Shown here piece by piece: positions 1 through 8,784 of a DNA stretch of 10,000 nucleotides. The number at the start of each line of letters is the position of its first letter. Within the stretch, counting starts at the first letter, position 1. The stretch is taken from contig CM018904.1 in NCBI GenBank assembly GCA_009663005.1, positions 8,850,219-8,860,218 on the forward strand. Direction: 5' to 3'. The translations under genes and the position numbers were made by a program. Source of the DNA: Actinidia chinensis (Eukaryota; Streptophyta; Magnoliopsida; Ericales; Actinidiaceae). Under the pieces are notes generated by a model that worked only from the letters and a program-made list of their open reading frames with translations, did no database searches and was not told the origin of the DNA.

Positions 1-27
1 GATAAAAAATATAATTTACAGTAACAA

Positions 28-310
28 CTTTAGGGACTAATCCATTATTATCAATAACTCTAGGGACCAAAATACATTATCCAAAATCTAGTTCTATCTA
101 TGGACTATTCATGGCCAAACTGCACGGCCAAAATCAGAAAGTTCTGGATCAAATTGACAAAATCAAAAAGTTTTAAAAAACCAAATGACAATAATAAAAA
201 CTTAAGAGTTCAAATATATTTGCACTCTAGGGACCACTTGTAATTATCAGTACTCTAGGGACTCGAACTGTAATAATCAGAAATTTATAGGGACCAAACT
301 GTATTATGAA
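28..310. repeat. Degenerate ~30-bp repeat cluster with TAGGGACC core
   Basis: The octamer TAGGGACY recurs at 31, 61, 228, 256 and 288. It is usually preceded by CTC or TT and followed by an A-rich stretch, with 'TGTAATTATCAG' or 'CTGTAATAATCAG' between the later copies. Spacing is 30, 28 and 32 bases within the two clusters (31-61 and 228-288). The stretch 70-225 between them has no clear copy. Similar 'AGGGACCAAATTGTAAT' text is common in dispersed plant repeats, so this may be a subterminal part of an old transposon entering the window from the left. That family link is from memory; the periodicity is directly visible. Confidence 0.55.
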
Positions 311-470
311 GAAGTCTACTGGACTGGAACTATATTTACCAAAAATTAAAGTCAAGGGCAAAATGGGAAAAAAATTGGTTGGTCACTTCAATTACTGTCA
401 CTGACATTTATTATATAAGATATGTTTTTTTGATAAATCAAGAACCATTTAGGAAAATTAAAATATAACT
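311..470. other. AT-rich spacer, no gene seen
   Basis: This stretch separates the TAGGGACC cluster from the first MITE-like element. I see no reading frame of note, no RNA gene and no repeat structure in it. Confidence 0.5.
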
Positions 471-669
471 TAGATGATGATTTTACACTCTTATTTTTTT
501 AATTGTATTTTTTTATATTCATTAGATAAAATTATCGAAATGTCTTTTTATAGAGTTAAAACATTTTAGTAACATTAATTTAGAAAATATAAATACAAGG
601 GTATTTTGTTAATCTCACTTAAGAAAATAAAAAATAATTAAAAAAAGTAAGAGTGAAAATAACTATCTA
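471..669. mobile_element. MITE-like element with ~45-bp inverted ends
   Basis: The left end (471-516) reads TAGATGATGATTTTACACTC and continues into T-rich DNA with AATTGT. The reverse complement of the right end (about 622-669) reads TAGATAGTTATTTTCACTCT and continues into T-rich DNA with AATTAT. The arms match over roughly 45 bases with a few substitutions and one indel, enclosing about 105 bases of AT-rich DNA. At 199 bp with no coding capacity this fits a non-autonomous miniature inverted-repeat element. I cannot identify a convincing target-site duplication, so the superfamily (Mutator-like, mariner-like or other) is open. Confidence 0.65.
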
Positions 670-730
670 TAATTTAAATCCACGATTTTGAGTTAATGAT
701 AAAACAGTTTCGCTAACCATCACCCCGAAG

Positions 731-876
731 GCAAGGCAGTGGTTAATAGACATTTTGCAGGGATATTTATGCATTTTTTTAATTATTTTTATATTTTTAA
801 TTTGATACATCTGTACGGATATTTATGTACTTTTCATACTAAAATATTTTTTTTGTCCATTAACCACCACCTTAGC
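731..876. mobile_element. Small inverted-repeat (MITE-like) element
   Basis: The left arm, 731-752, reads GCAAGGCAGTGGTTAATAGA followed by CA. The right arm, 855-876, reverse-complements to GCTAAGGTGGTGGTTAATGG followed by ACA. They differ by one indel and a few substitutions. Between them sit two direct copies of GATATTTATG (762-771 and about 819-828). A further CTAACCATCACC at about 714-725 forms a second, shorter hairpin with GGTTAAT in the left arm, so the left boundary may be rearranged. The element is about 146 bp, non-coding, and resembles a short foldback or MITE. Confidence 0.5.
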
Positions 877-1246
877 AAATATCAGTAATAAAATGCTTAT
901 TTAGGGCTTTGAATATCAGGTAAAGATATATTAAATTAATTTTTTTTATCCTCTAGATCTACAGAAACAAAGTTTTTGTGGACATCTCTGTCTATGGTAT
1001 TAATGTCTTGATGTGATCTTAACGGTTGATATTGGTCAAAAATATCCGGCAATACTGCGTAATATATTGTTTATTACATTGTCAACTCTTTATTAGCGGT
1101 GAGCAGGTGTTTTTTATTTTTTATTTTGTGTTTCAAAAACATTAATTTTCCCCATTCATGAATGAATGTGATTATGGGGAAAAGTTCAAGAGAATACATT
1201 TAGCCCATGCAAGATAGTTAGATGAAACCATTCCATACTGCCATAC
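877..1246. other. AT-rich stretch, no gene seen
   Basis: No recognisable coding frame, RNA gene or repeat structure was seen. Codon-length frames are short and the sequence is dominated by A/T runs. Confidence 0.5.
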
Positions 1247-1554
1247 CAAGGATTTAAGGTACAAGAATGTTACGAATAATTGTTAAGTGTTATGGAAATT
1301 ATGGTGAATGTTATGATCAATTATGATATATGTTATTGGGGTGTATATATTAATAATAATGTAATTATGTATGTGATGATTTATTATGTATCATTATAGT
1401 TTTGGTACGAGTTCTTGCGGTGAACAAAAAATTACGAAACCTTGTGATTTTTTTTGTGTGATCTGTTGTGAGATTCGTTACGATCTATTATGATAATATT
1501 ATTTATGAATATACCATATGCACCATTTTATAATGTATACCTTAAATTCTCTCA
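1247..1554. repeat. Possible 308-bp inverted-repeat element
   Basis: CAAGGATTTAAGGTACA at 1247-1263 faces a right arm at 1534-1554 whose reverse complement reads GAGAGAATTTAAGGTATACA. The shared core is RATTTAAGGTAYA, about 13 of 14 positions. The interior is rich in TTATG/TTACG words ('gttacgaat', 'gttatgatc', 'gttacgatc'). This could be a degraded TIR element of about 308 bp. The arms are short and the composition AT-rich, so chance is not excluded. Confidence 0.3.
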
Positions 1555-2640
1555 AATTGTACATTATTTTAATTTATTAGTTCACGTACGAAAACAAGTT
1601 TATACTTTGCAAAGATATCTCTGAACAGAATTATAGCGAGCTGCCAAATGTGTCCGAAGAAAAGAAAAGCAAATGAAGCATGCCCAAAAGTAAACCATCT
1701 CCTTGGACCACTGCGAAAAACACCATCGCATTTCAAAGTAGCATGATTTAATTAAAAAAATCTCATTATTCAATTGCGTAAATTTAGCATATTTTTCACA
1801 GGGTAAAGTCATAACTGAACCCGGTGAATTCACGGCTGTAGGACGCAACAATTACACCTCTTGTTCAACACTATAATTTGATTTTGCTCTACGAAAAAGG
1901 AACATCGGCTCTTATAATTCCATTCTCGTCTACCAAAACAACTGAAAATGTTTCAAAAAAAGTAGGCATATTTGGACAATCGTTAGATTTTGTACATGCA
2001 TCAAAAAGATTCATTGAATAATGATAGGGTACTGATAATAATATTTGGGTACATATCATCTAATTTTGTACGTATATGAATAATTTTAGTATGCATCAAT
2101 AATGTATGTAAGTCCATGAAATGATGTGATTAATCTTATAATAAGAACCATATCAAATGATATTCAAATATTGTGACTATAACATTACTTTTATTGAAAA
2201 TACGTGAAATAAAACGTGTTATAGTTCCAATTAAAGACTCATCAATGTCTAACCATACAATTTTATTTCAACTTTTATGTTGTAAGGCTTAATAGTACAA
2301 ACAGTGGAAGCCCATTTGTTTTGGTTTCTTAGGTACCTATAAGCCCCATAACATTTGGCACATGCATGACTGACTGGTTGGCACAATTTAATTGAGACTT
2401 GAAGTTCTTGAAGACAATTAAAATTCACAAGTAATGACATAGAAACCAAAAAAGTTCTACAATTTTTTTTTTTTAATATTGCAGATATATGGTTGAAATC
2501 GTAAAACAAAAAACCCATAAATGCAATTACCTTTGATTTAACAAGTGTTATCATCACATTATTTTAGATGCTTTTTTTGCATGAGCTTTTTGTAAGAGTA
2601 GACTTAATTTTCTGATATTGAAAGATTTAAAGAATTAAAT
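1555..2640. other. AT-rich stretch with no supportable gene
   Basis: Two minus-strand open frames occur here (1600-1851, which can only start at TTG, and 2249-2557). Neither shows a motif, signal sequence or codon pattern that I recognise, and both lie in DNA of the same AT-rich character as the surroundings. The segment around 1975-2110 repeats words such as TTTTGTAC and ATGCATCA in a loose pattern, which suggests another old repeat but is not resolvable by eye. Confidence 0.5.
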
Positions 2641-3070
2641 TGTTGGAAACGAGATTCCAAGAGACTTATAATATTGCGTATAGATTGAACATAAAAAATC
2701 CTTTAATCTGATCCTAAATTGCGAAATAAGATATTATACCTGCAAGAATTCTCGAGATTGATCTTGCTAAAGTCAAAAATCGAAAACGAACCGAAACTCT
2801 GACTACGAACTCGAACTTTCACGGCCTTTTGTTGTATTCCCCTTATGCACGAACTCGAATTGGAGTGTGGGCTAAAAAAAAACGGAATTTATTTGGTCTC
2901 GATCTCTTTCTATTTTTCTGGAATAATATGTGTAATCACATGTAATTCTAGAGAGAGACTATAGGTTACAGTAAGAAACCTAAGAAGTCAATAAGGAATG
3001 GGCTCCATATGAATCTAGAAAACCTTAATCTAACCTAGATTATTTCATAAATATTTTTTAATGGGCAAAA
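2641..3070. other. Non-coding stretch flanking the LINE 3' end
   Basis: This stretch is somewhat less AT-rich around 2750-2860 ('cgaaaacgaaccgaaactctg', 'acgaactcgaac' occurring twice in the form CGAACTCGAA). It carries no open frame of note. It could be a fragment of an LTR element, but I see no paired LTR, primer-binding site or polypurine tract, so I leave it unclassified. Confidence 0.35.
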
Positions 3071-3895
3071 ATTTTTTTTTATTAATCACCAGGCCAATTA
3101 CAAAGGAAAATGGAGGAATGGTTGAGATAGGATCAATTCTCAACCAAAATCTCCCAACCTATACACCACTAGTTGGCAAGGCACCAACTAAAACCAACAA
3201 ACAGAGGCCAAAGTCAAAGCAAAGCAGCCAATAAAGCCAAACAAAACTACCTCTTCAAAGAGAGGGAAAACAAACTCCAACAAACACATCAGAGTTTTCT
3301 AACTTGCAGATTTTTGATCCCTTTCTAACATCTGATCACATCTATAACAAAAATTCATCTAATTTAAAGGAAATTTTAACCCAGAGAGTACACTTCCATT
3401 TGATAAGGTCGACCAAGGCAGAGAAATCCGGATTTACTCCTTTGAAAATAAGTCCATTCCTAGCTTTCCATAATACTCATAATACTGCATAAAAGATCAC
3501 CTCCCAACAACAATTTTTCAAGTCCTTAAATTTGTTTCTAAAACACCAAGACATCAAAGCCACGAGATCTTTAGGACAAACCCACTTGAGAATTCCCCCC
3601 AAGCCATGCATTTTGACTAAATTTTTCATGAAAAAAGACAGTGAAGAAGAAGGTGATCTGCTGATTCCTCTTCCAAATCACAGAATGGACGAACACAACT
3701 GTTTCCAAAGTTAACATTCCTTTTCAGAAGCAATCTCCTTGTAGCAATCCTATTTTGCACAGCTAACCAGCAAAAGACTTCCATCCTAAGAGGCCATAGA
3801 CTTCTCCATAATAAATTTAACTCGCAGAGCTCAGATCTGTCCTCATTTTCTATAGAGGAACTTCACAGAGAAAATTCCCCCAGGTCCCATCCATT
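3071..3895 (-). mobile_element. LINE (L1-type) 3' tail, copy B, with oligo(A) end
   Basis: Read on the minus strand, this is a 5'-truncated non-LTR retrotransposon tail: the end of ORF2 (about 3893 down to a TAG at 3342-3344), about 270 bp of 3' untranslated sequence, and a terminal run of nine A residues (plus-strand T run 3072-3080). The truncated 5' end and terminal A run are the usual signs of target-primed reverse transcription. It lies immediately downstream, in the same orientation, of a second LINE tail that has its own zf-RVT-like region and ORF2 stop, so the two are separate copies and not one ORF2. No clear target-site duplication was found around the pair. Confidence 0.75.
3342..3893 (-). 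pseudogene. LINE ORF2 C-terminal fragment (zf-RVT region), copy B
   Basis: The ancestral protein would be LINE ORF2 (endonuclease/reverse transcriptase); only the C-terminal zinc-binding part remains. Minus-strand conceptual translation gives WDLGEFSL at about 3870-3893, then WPLRMEVFCWLAVQNRIATR near 3735-3800. Next comes a zinc-knuckle-like pattern with CVRPFC, then ADH and LLLHC, at about 3637-3703. Further on is LWKARNGLIFKG at about 3440-3475, and the end is KLDEFLL before a TAG. The order W...FCWL...CxxxxC...H...HC...LWxxRN is the hallmark of the zf-RVT region of plant L1-like elements. Reading it requires frame changes and passes an internal stop (after GEFSL), so it is a dead copy. 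The catalytic reverse transcriptase core is absent. Confidence 0.75.
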
Positions 3896-3962
3896 ACAAA
3901 TCAACTGGTTGTACAACGAAAATAAACAAAGGAAAATCAAAATAAAAAAACAGCCAAAGGAA

Positions 3963-5465
3963 TTAAAACGCTTGGAGAATACTTTGCAGCTTGTATACAA
4001 AGTCATTAATAGAGTAATCTTTATGAGTCCCCGTTGATCTAACCCAGAAAGTAGTCCTAATCTTGATAAGCTCCCCAATCTCACTCCATGCCGGGTTTAT
4101 TCCTTTGGAAAAGATTTTGTTCCTTGTAAGCTAAACAGTCCAAATAACCACTAGCGGAATGCATTCCCAGATTTGCTTTTTCATACACCCCTGTATCTCT
4201 AACTTTTCCATCATCGAACAAACCCATTACATTGGATGGCAGTACCCACTGACCACCCCCACCAACTAGGCAATCGACCGCCACTTTCCACATAAAGGCA
4301 TGTAGAATAAATGATCCATGATTCTTGAGCTAAGCCAACAAACCTACATTTAGTCTCATTTCTAGCTTGTTATCATACCCCATCTTTGCCAATAATTCAC
4401 TGTTTTTTACCCTATCCGATATACCCCTGCCACCCGAAACACCTCACCTATGCGGCGCAACATTCTTCCCATATCAAATCAACGACAATAGTATACTTTT
4501 GTTTTCGAATCTTGGCCAAAAAATAGTACATTGATTGCACTGTGAAAACATTGGAGCTGCAACCTTCCCAACTTAGATGATCTAAATTTTCGTCATTGGT
4601 CTGGACTTCTGTCACAATAAGAGCAGTTTTTAATATATCCGCAACCTCCTCCTCTCAAGTACGTAATCTCCTTCTGAATGTTAGGACTCATTCACCCCTT
4701 TCTATTCTTCTATCCACCATCTCTCTTAGTGATTCCTCCTTATTTTGAGCCAGACTAAACAACCTAGGACAATCAACACCCAAAGGTTTAAGTCTCAGCC
4801 ATGAATCCTACTAGAATGAGATATGCCTACCATCCACAATTGACAGTTTTATATTTTTCATAAAAATTTCATACACAACAGGGCTCTTATGTTGTATGTC
4901 AACTATATCCATCCATATTGCAGATATCATCCTAGCTCCATGATTTATTGGAAACCAGCTGCCCTCATCAATCTTTACCTGTGCCATATGAACTTTCTCC
5001 CACCCCTTCACTCTCTTCGACCCAAACCTCCACCACCATTTGAAAAGTAAAGACTCATTCATATCTTTAACGACCACCACCTTTGAAAAGTAAAGACTCA
5101 TTTATATCTTTAAAGTTCGTAAGCCCAAGCCTCCTAATTCCCATTTTCTTGAGTTTTTTTCTTCCAACCACACCAGATGACCTTCTTTTTCAAAATTGGA
5201 GCTGCCAATAAGAAATTAGCCTGCAATGATTTCTAGCTTCTTATAACACTTGCAGACATCTTAAAACCATGACATATAATTTAAATCGGTAGATTATTAA
5301 GCGCAGACTTTATAAGCACAAGTCTTCCGCCAAAAGTAATATGCCTCCTCTTCCACTAGCAAGTTTTGTAGAAAATTTTTCTGTCACAGGTTTCCAAGTG
5401 GACTTTAATCTTAGGGATACCCCCAATGGCATTCCCAAATACCTAATAGGAAGGGCTTGATCGTC
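3963..5465 (-). pseudogene. LINE ORF2 fragment (RT C-terminus, thumb, zf-RVT), copy A
   Basis: The minus-strand translation in shifting frames shows the standard order of a plant L1 ORF2 C-terminal half. LPIRYLGMPLG lies at about 5419-5453, and FGGRLVLIKSALNNLP at about 5289-5340. A degraded MSASVI...LQANFL region follows, then GGLGL and NFKDINESLLFK at about 5090-5140, WWWRFGSKRVK near 5000-5040, and NIKLSIVDGRHISF near 4811-4850. Further on are LKPLGVDCPRLFSLAQNKEE around 4740-4795, GCSSNVFTVQSMYYFLAKI around 4510-4565, and IPLVVIWTV plus LTRNKIFSKG near 4105-4165. The end is DFVYKLQSILQAF and a stop. At least four frameshifts and several stops break it. These motifs are recognised from family knowledge; no database search was made. 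Confidence 0.75.
5030..5113 (-). repeat. 43-bp-offset tandem duplication inside LINE copy A
   Basis: The block TTTGAAAAGTAAAGACTCAT followed by TYATATCTTTAA occurs at 5039-5070 and again at 5082-5113, offset by 43 bases with one difference. Each copy is preceded by an ACCACCA/ACCACC stretch. On the minus strand it duplicates the codons for KDxNESLLFK. Because 43 is not a multiple of three, the duplication itself shifts the frame of the ORF2 remnant. It probably arose by slippage between the flanking ACCACC words. Confidence 0.75.
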
Positions 5466-6553
5466 CTTATTCCATAAATTATAATTCAGTCTACTAAATA
5501 ATTATAATTGCACTCTCTCCGTTATCTCAAAATTATATTTCTAGCTTCTTATTAAATACTTATTTGTCTTCCGACATGAAACATTTTATTACTCTAATTA
5601 AATAATTACTTGACAATTCTTATTTAATCAATAACTCTATAAATTTTCTGAGCTTTGCACTTAAACTTTATCTTGACTATGTCGGATTTTTTAAAAGCTT
5701 AACCTGTAGAAGAGTTTGACATAATAAAATTTATAGATTCTTCAAGGGGAGATTATCAATCTCTTTTACTTAGTATGCGGAAGTCCTTAAATAATAAATA
5801 TCCACCATACACAAAATGATGTCATTCAATTCATTGAGATTATCGACCCATAAAAGATCTAACTCTTTTAGTAAATAAGACTATGACTACATTTATTAAA
5901 AACTATTAATGACTAATTAATTAAGAGCATAAGCACTCATAATAACCAGATGTATTAATTGTCTTATAAAATCTGTGCAAAAATAATATCCCAAAATGGT
6001 AACAAAATGGTCTAGGTCAATACATACAAAGTGTACTATCATATTGAGTTGAATCTACACAGCTTCCAGCAACCTAGAAAGGTTTACTAAAATATTATGT
6101 CACAATCCTACTGATGGTGTGTCCAATTCCATCTAAGGTTATGAATTACAAACACTTATATTCTACAAGAATTGACAATTAGATATTCCGTGCGTAAATC
6201 ATAATCTACATACCAAATTGTCTATATATAGAATAAAAGACATGCAATGCGCAATATTAATACAAATATTGCCTACATAAATTCTCATCAAAATAGAATA
6301 AAAACTTTATTAATGAATAATTAAATCAAATAAGTAATCTATGATTTAAAAAATGCAGGAAGGTGGTGATTTATATATATAAAAAAGAAATGACAAATGA
6401 AAGCTGAAAGATGACACTTATCACATTAATACAATTCAAAAACTATATATTGAAACAAATAATAAATAGTAAGCAATAAACTTAAAAATTAACAGTGGAT
6501 CGAGATTAGCATTCAACATTATCTTCTTAAGACAGAATTCAACCCGTCATTGG
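5466..6553. other. AT-rich unclassified stretch, possible old LTR remnant
   Basis: No coding frame, tRNA or clear tandem structure is visible in these 1.1 kb. The minus-strand text has the feel of a retrotransposon LTR or untranslated region (for example around 5740-5830 and 6020-6200). I see neither paired LTRs nor a TG...CA boundary with a target duplication, so this is only a suspicion. A TATATATA tract lies at 6373-6381. Confidence 0.35.
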
Positions 6554-6569
6554 TGTTGGCCCAATAGGC

Positions 6570-6594
6570 AACTCAAGAGGGGGTGAATTGAGTT
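6570..6594. repeat. Perfect 7-bp inverted repeat near repeat start
   Basis: AACTCAA (6570-6576) and TTGAGTT (6588-6594) enclose the 11-base loop GAGGGGGTGAA. The small hairpin falls on the most recognisable motif of the dispersed repeat. Confidence 0.5.
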
Positions 6595-7093
6595 TTTCAA
6601 AAATAATTTGCTATTAAGATTAATTAAAATTAACCTTATCACTAAAATAATAAATCAACTCATGTGCAATGTAATAAATGCAAGTATAAAATAAAATTCA
6701 AGGAGTATGAGAGAGCACACCAAGATTTACCGAGGTTTAACTACATTGTGTGGTCTACATCCTCTCCATACCTCTGTAAGATGTTCTTCCACTATTTGCA
6801 TTTAACTATTACAAGGTAGGACCTGATTTACAAATTGCTCAGCTCATTTTTACATAAAAACTTATCCCCAAGTTCTTTCAAGATGTTTTGTCCAAGACCC
6901 TCTCAATCTTTTAAGTGTTTTTGTTTAAACTACATTCAAACTTACAAAAATATAAGTAGATAAAGGCTTTACAAGATTAGAACAAACTCTCTAATAAGAG
7001 TAGATAGGAATGAAATCACACAATAAATGCCAACTTTTGAAGACAAAAAAAATTTCTCAAGAAATGTTGACTTTGAAGATCTTTGACGATCAA

Positions 7094-7096
7094 TAA
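7094..7096. repeat. Candidate TAA target-site duplication, left copy
   Basis: TAA immediately precedes GGTGATGTTTGG. The partner is TAA at 8833-8835. Three bases in AT-rich DNA can match by chance, so this counts only together with the matching inverted ends. Confidence 0.45.
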
Positions 7097-7150
7097 GGTG
7101 ATGTTTGGCAACTGTTTAATTTTCGTTTTTCTGTTTTGTTTAGTTAATTT
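7097..7150 (+). repeat. Left terminal inverted repeat of the TIR element
   Basis: GGTGATGTTTGGCAAC followed by T-rich sequence with CGTTTTTCTGTTTTGTTTAG. It pairs with the right end, where an A-rich strand with AAAACAGAAAAACAGAAACG leads to the terminal GTTACCAAACATCCCC. Confidence 0.7.
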
Positions 7151-7311
7151 ATTAATGAACAAACAGGAAAAACTTGTTGTGTTGCAAAAAATAAATAAAA
7201 ATAAGGGCTAAACAGGTTTAACGATTTTTTAAAATAGTGAAAAAACAAGAAAAGTTTTTTATTTTGTTTCAAAATTATTACAAACTTTTTTATCCAAATT
7301 TTTTCAATAAA

Positions 7312-8655
7312 CCACCTCCACCTCCTCTCACCACACTCCTCCTCCTCCACCAACTCCACCGCCGCCGCCTCCTTCTCCTCCTCCACCACCTCCTTCCGAC
7401 AAACCTCCACCAGCGCCGTCATCCTTCTCCTCCTCCACCACCAACACCTCCAACCGCTGCCTCCTCCTCACCACCACATCCACCGCTGCCTTCCTACTCC
7501 ACCACCACCTCCACAGATTGCCTCATACCAACCCATCCACACCAATACCCCGCCTCCTCCTCCACCACCACAATCACCGCCACCTCCTCCTCACCTCACA
7601 CCACGCCGCCTACCTCCACCACCAACCCATACACAGCCAAAATCCTCATAGCCCACCTCCACACCACCAACATACCAACCGCGCCTCCTCCACCTATCTC
7701 ACTAAAGCAACCGCAAACACAACCACCGACATCCACATAAGCACTCTCCTCATGGGTAACGCTTCAACAACAACTCTACAACACCTCCACCGCGGCCTCT
7801 CTCCACCACACAATCCCACGCCTCTCTCCACCACCACCATCCGGCGGCACCTCCTCCTTCCAACACTCCACCACAGACGCTCCTCTCCTCCACAACACCT
7901 CCACCTACTCCTCCTCAACCACCACCACCTCAACCTTCTCATCATCACCGCCACACACTGCACCACTCCGCCTCCTCACCACCACCACCACCACCACCAC
8001 TCCTCTCCACCACTCCCCACCCTCCCCCCACCATCACCATCACATCACCGCCACCACCACTCCCCATCGCTCCTCCTCCTCATGCCTCCACAACCATAAT
8101 CGCCACCTCCTCCTCTCCTCCTCCTCCACACACCTCCACCACCGCGGCCCTCCTATTCTCCTTCCACTTGCCGCCTCAGCCACCACCATCACCGCAACCT
8201 CACCTCCTCCTCTACTCCTCCTCCTCATCCGTCGCACCGACACCGCCATGCATCCACCCTACTCCACCACCACCCCCACCGCCTACTAACTCCACCACCA
8301 CCACCGCCCCACCCCACCGCCCTCCTCCACCACCACCACCGCCAACACTCCACTACCTCCTCACGGACCACCACCACCACACCCTACCGCCGTCTCATCA
8401 CCGCACCACCTCCCACCACCTCCACCGGCCACCACCGCCTCACCCACCAACCACCACCACCACTCCTCACCACCACGCTCCTCAGCCACACCTCCACACC
8501 ACCGCTGCCCCTACCTCCACCACCTCCTTCTCAAACCACCACTACCACCACACCACCCCGCTCCGCGCCACCGCCACCACTACCGCCTCCTCACCACAAC
8601 CAATTAACTCCACCTTCCTCTATTCTGCCACCATCCACCACCGCCGCCACCACAA
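7312..8655. repeat. C-rich, G-poor low-complexity block (CCACC/CCTCC)
   Basis: About 1.35 kb of near-continuous CCACC, CCTCC, CCGCC and CACCAC words, in sharp contrast to the AT-rich surroundings. In the sampled bases 8401-8460 I count 39 C and 4 G. A perfect (CAC)8 lies at 7977-8000. All three plus-strand frames stay open for long stretches (7237-7740, 7518-8099, 8168-8665), coding for Pro-, His-, Thr- and Ser-rich strings. The frames overlap, differ in phase and lack a defined domain, as expected when G- and TA-poor DNA simply contains few stop codons. I therefore call it expanded microsatellite-like DNA and not a gene, though descent from a captured proline-rich coding exon cannot be excluded. 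Confidence 0.75.
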
Positions 8656-8784
8656 CATTTTTTAAAATCGTTAAAAGAGGTGAAAACCAAACATATTTTT
8701 GTTTTTAAATAGTTTAAAAAAAAAGTGACACAAAACATACTTGTAATTGTGTTTTACCAACCTTAAACCAAAACAAACAAAAAT

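Larger units (their letters stand above)
3896..5465 (-). mobile_element. LINE (L1-type) 5'-truncated copy A
   Basis: This minus-strand remnant of a plant L1-like element begins around 5465, in the C-terminal part of the reverse transcriptase domain, and runs through the ORF2 stop (TAA, plus-strand 3963-3965) into about 65 bp of T-rich 3' untranslated sequence. It then meets copy B near 3895. The catalytic YADD-containing part of the reverse transcriptase and the endonuclease are not in the window; sequence above 5470 is AT-rich and unrelated. No oligo(A) tract is visible at the A/B junction, so copy A seems to have lost its extreme 3' end or been joined by recombination. Confidence 0.75.
6554..7096. 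repeat. Dispersed plant repeat, left part
   Basis: Starting at TGTTGGCCCAATAGGCAACT, the sequence runs through AGAGGGGGTGAATTGAG, then GAGAGAGCACACCAAGATTT-like text near 6709-6730 and GTGTGGTCTACATCCTCTCC near 6748-6767. From memory, repeats with 'GAGGGGGTGAATTG' followed by 'acacaagatttaccgaggtt...ctacatcc' are widespread in plant genomes and often sit in LTR-type elements. A TG start at 6554 would suit an LTR, but no CA end or second LTR is visible. The repeat appears interrupted at 7096 by the TIR element and to resume at 8836. Class and exact edges are uncertain. Confidence 0.45.

Noticed and set aside
1600..1851. 83-codon minus-strand open frame with a PTAVNSPGSVMTLP stretch
   Set aside because: It can begin only at TTG right after a stop, matches no domain I can name, and sits in AT-rich repeat-like DNA. 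An exon relic is possible but unsupported.
2249..2557. 102-codon minus-strand open frame
   Set aside because: There are no recognisable motifs; the N-terminal part is K/F-rich because of A/T runs, including a T12-type tract at about 2463-2474.
3863..4293. Two minus-strand frames (3863-4084, 4081-4293) overlapping by four bases, resembling a small operon
   Set aside because: Both are out-of-frame or mixed readings of the LINE tails; plant nuclear DNA gives no reason to expect an operon.
4811..5101. 96-codon minus-strand frame as an independent gene
   Set aside because: Its content (NESLLFKWWWRFGSK and SIVDGRHISF) is a piece of the LINE ORF2 remnant, and its start lies in the 43-bp duplication.
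3043..5490. TTTCATAAAT (about 3044) and TTCCATAAAT (about 5470) as the LINE target-site duplication
   Set aside because: The left copy lies some 20 bases away from the oligo(A) end, and the match is short and AT-rich, so it is probably chance.
7694..8249. Arg/Val/Trp-rich minus-strand frames over the C-rich block
   Set aside because: They are translations of GGTGG/GGAGG low-complexity DNA with no domain.
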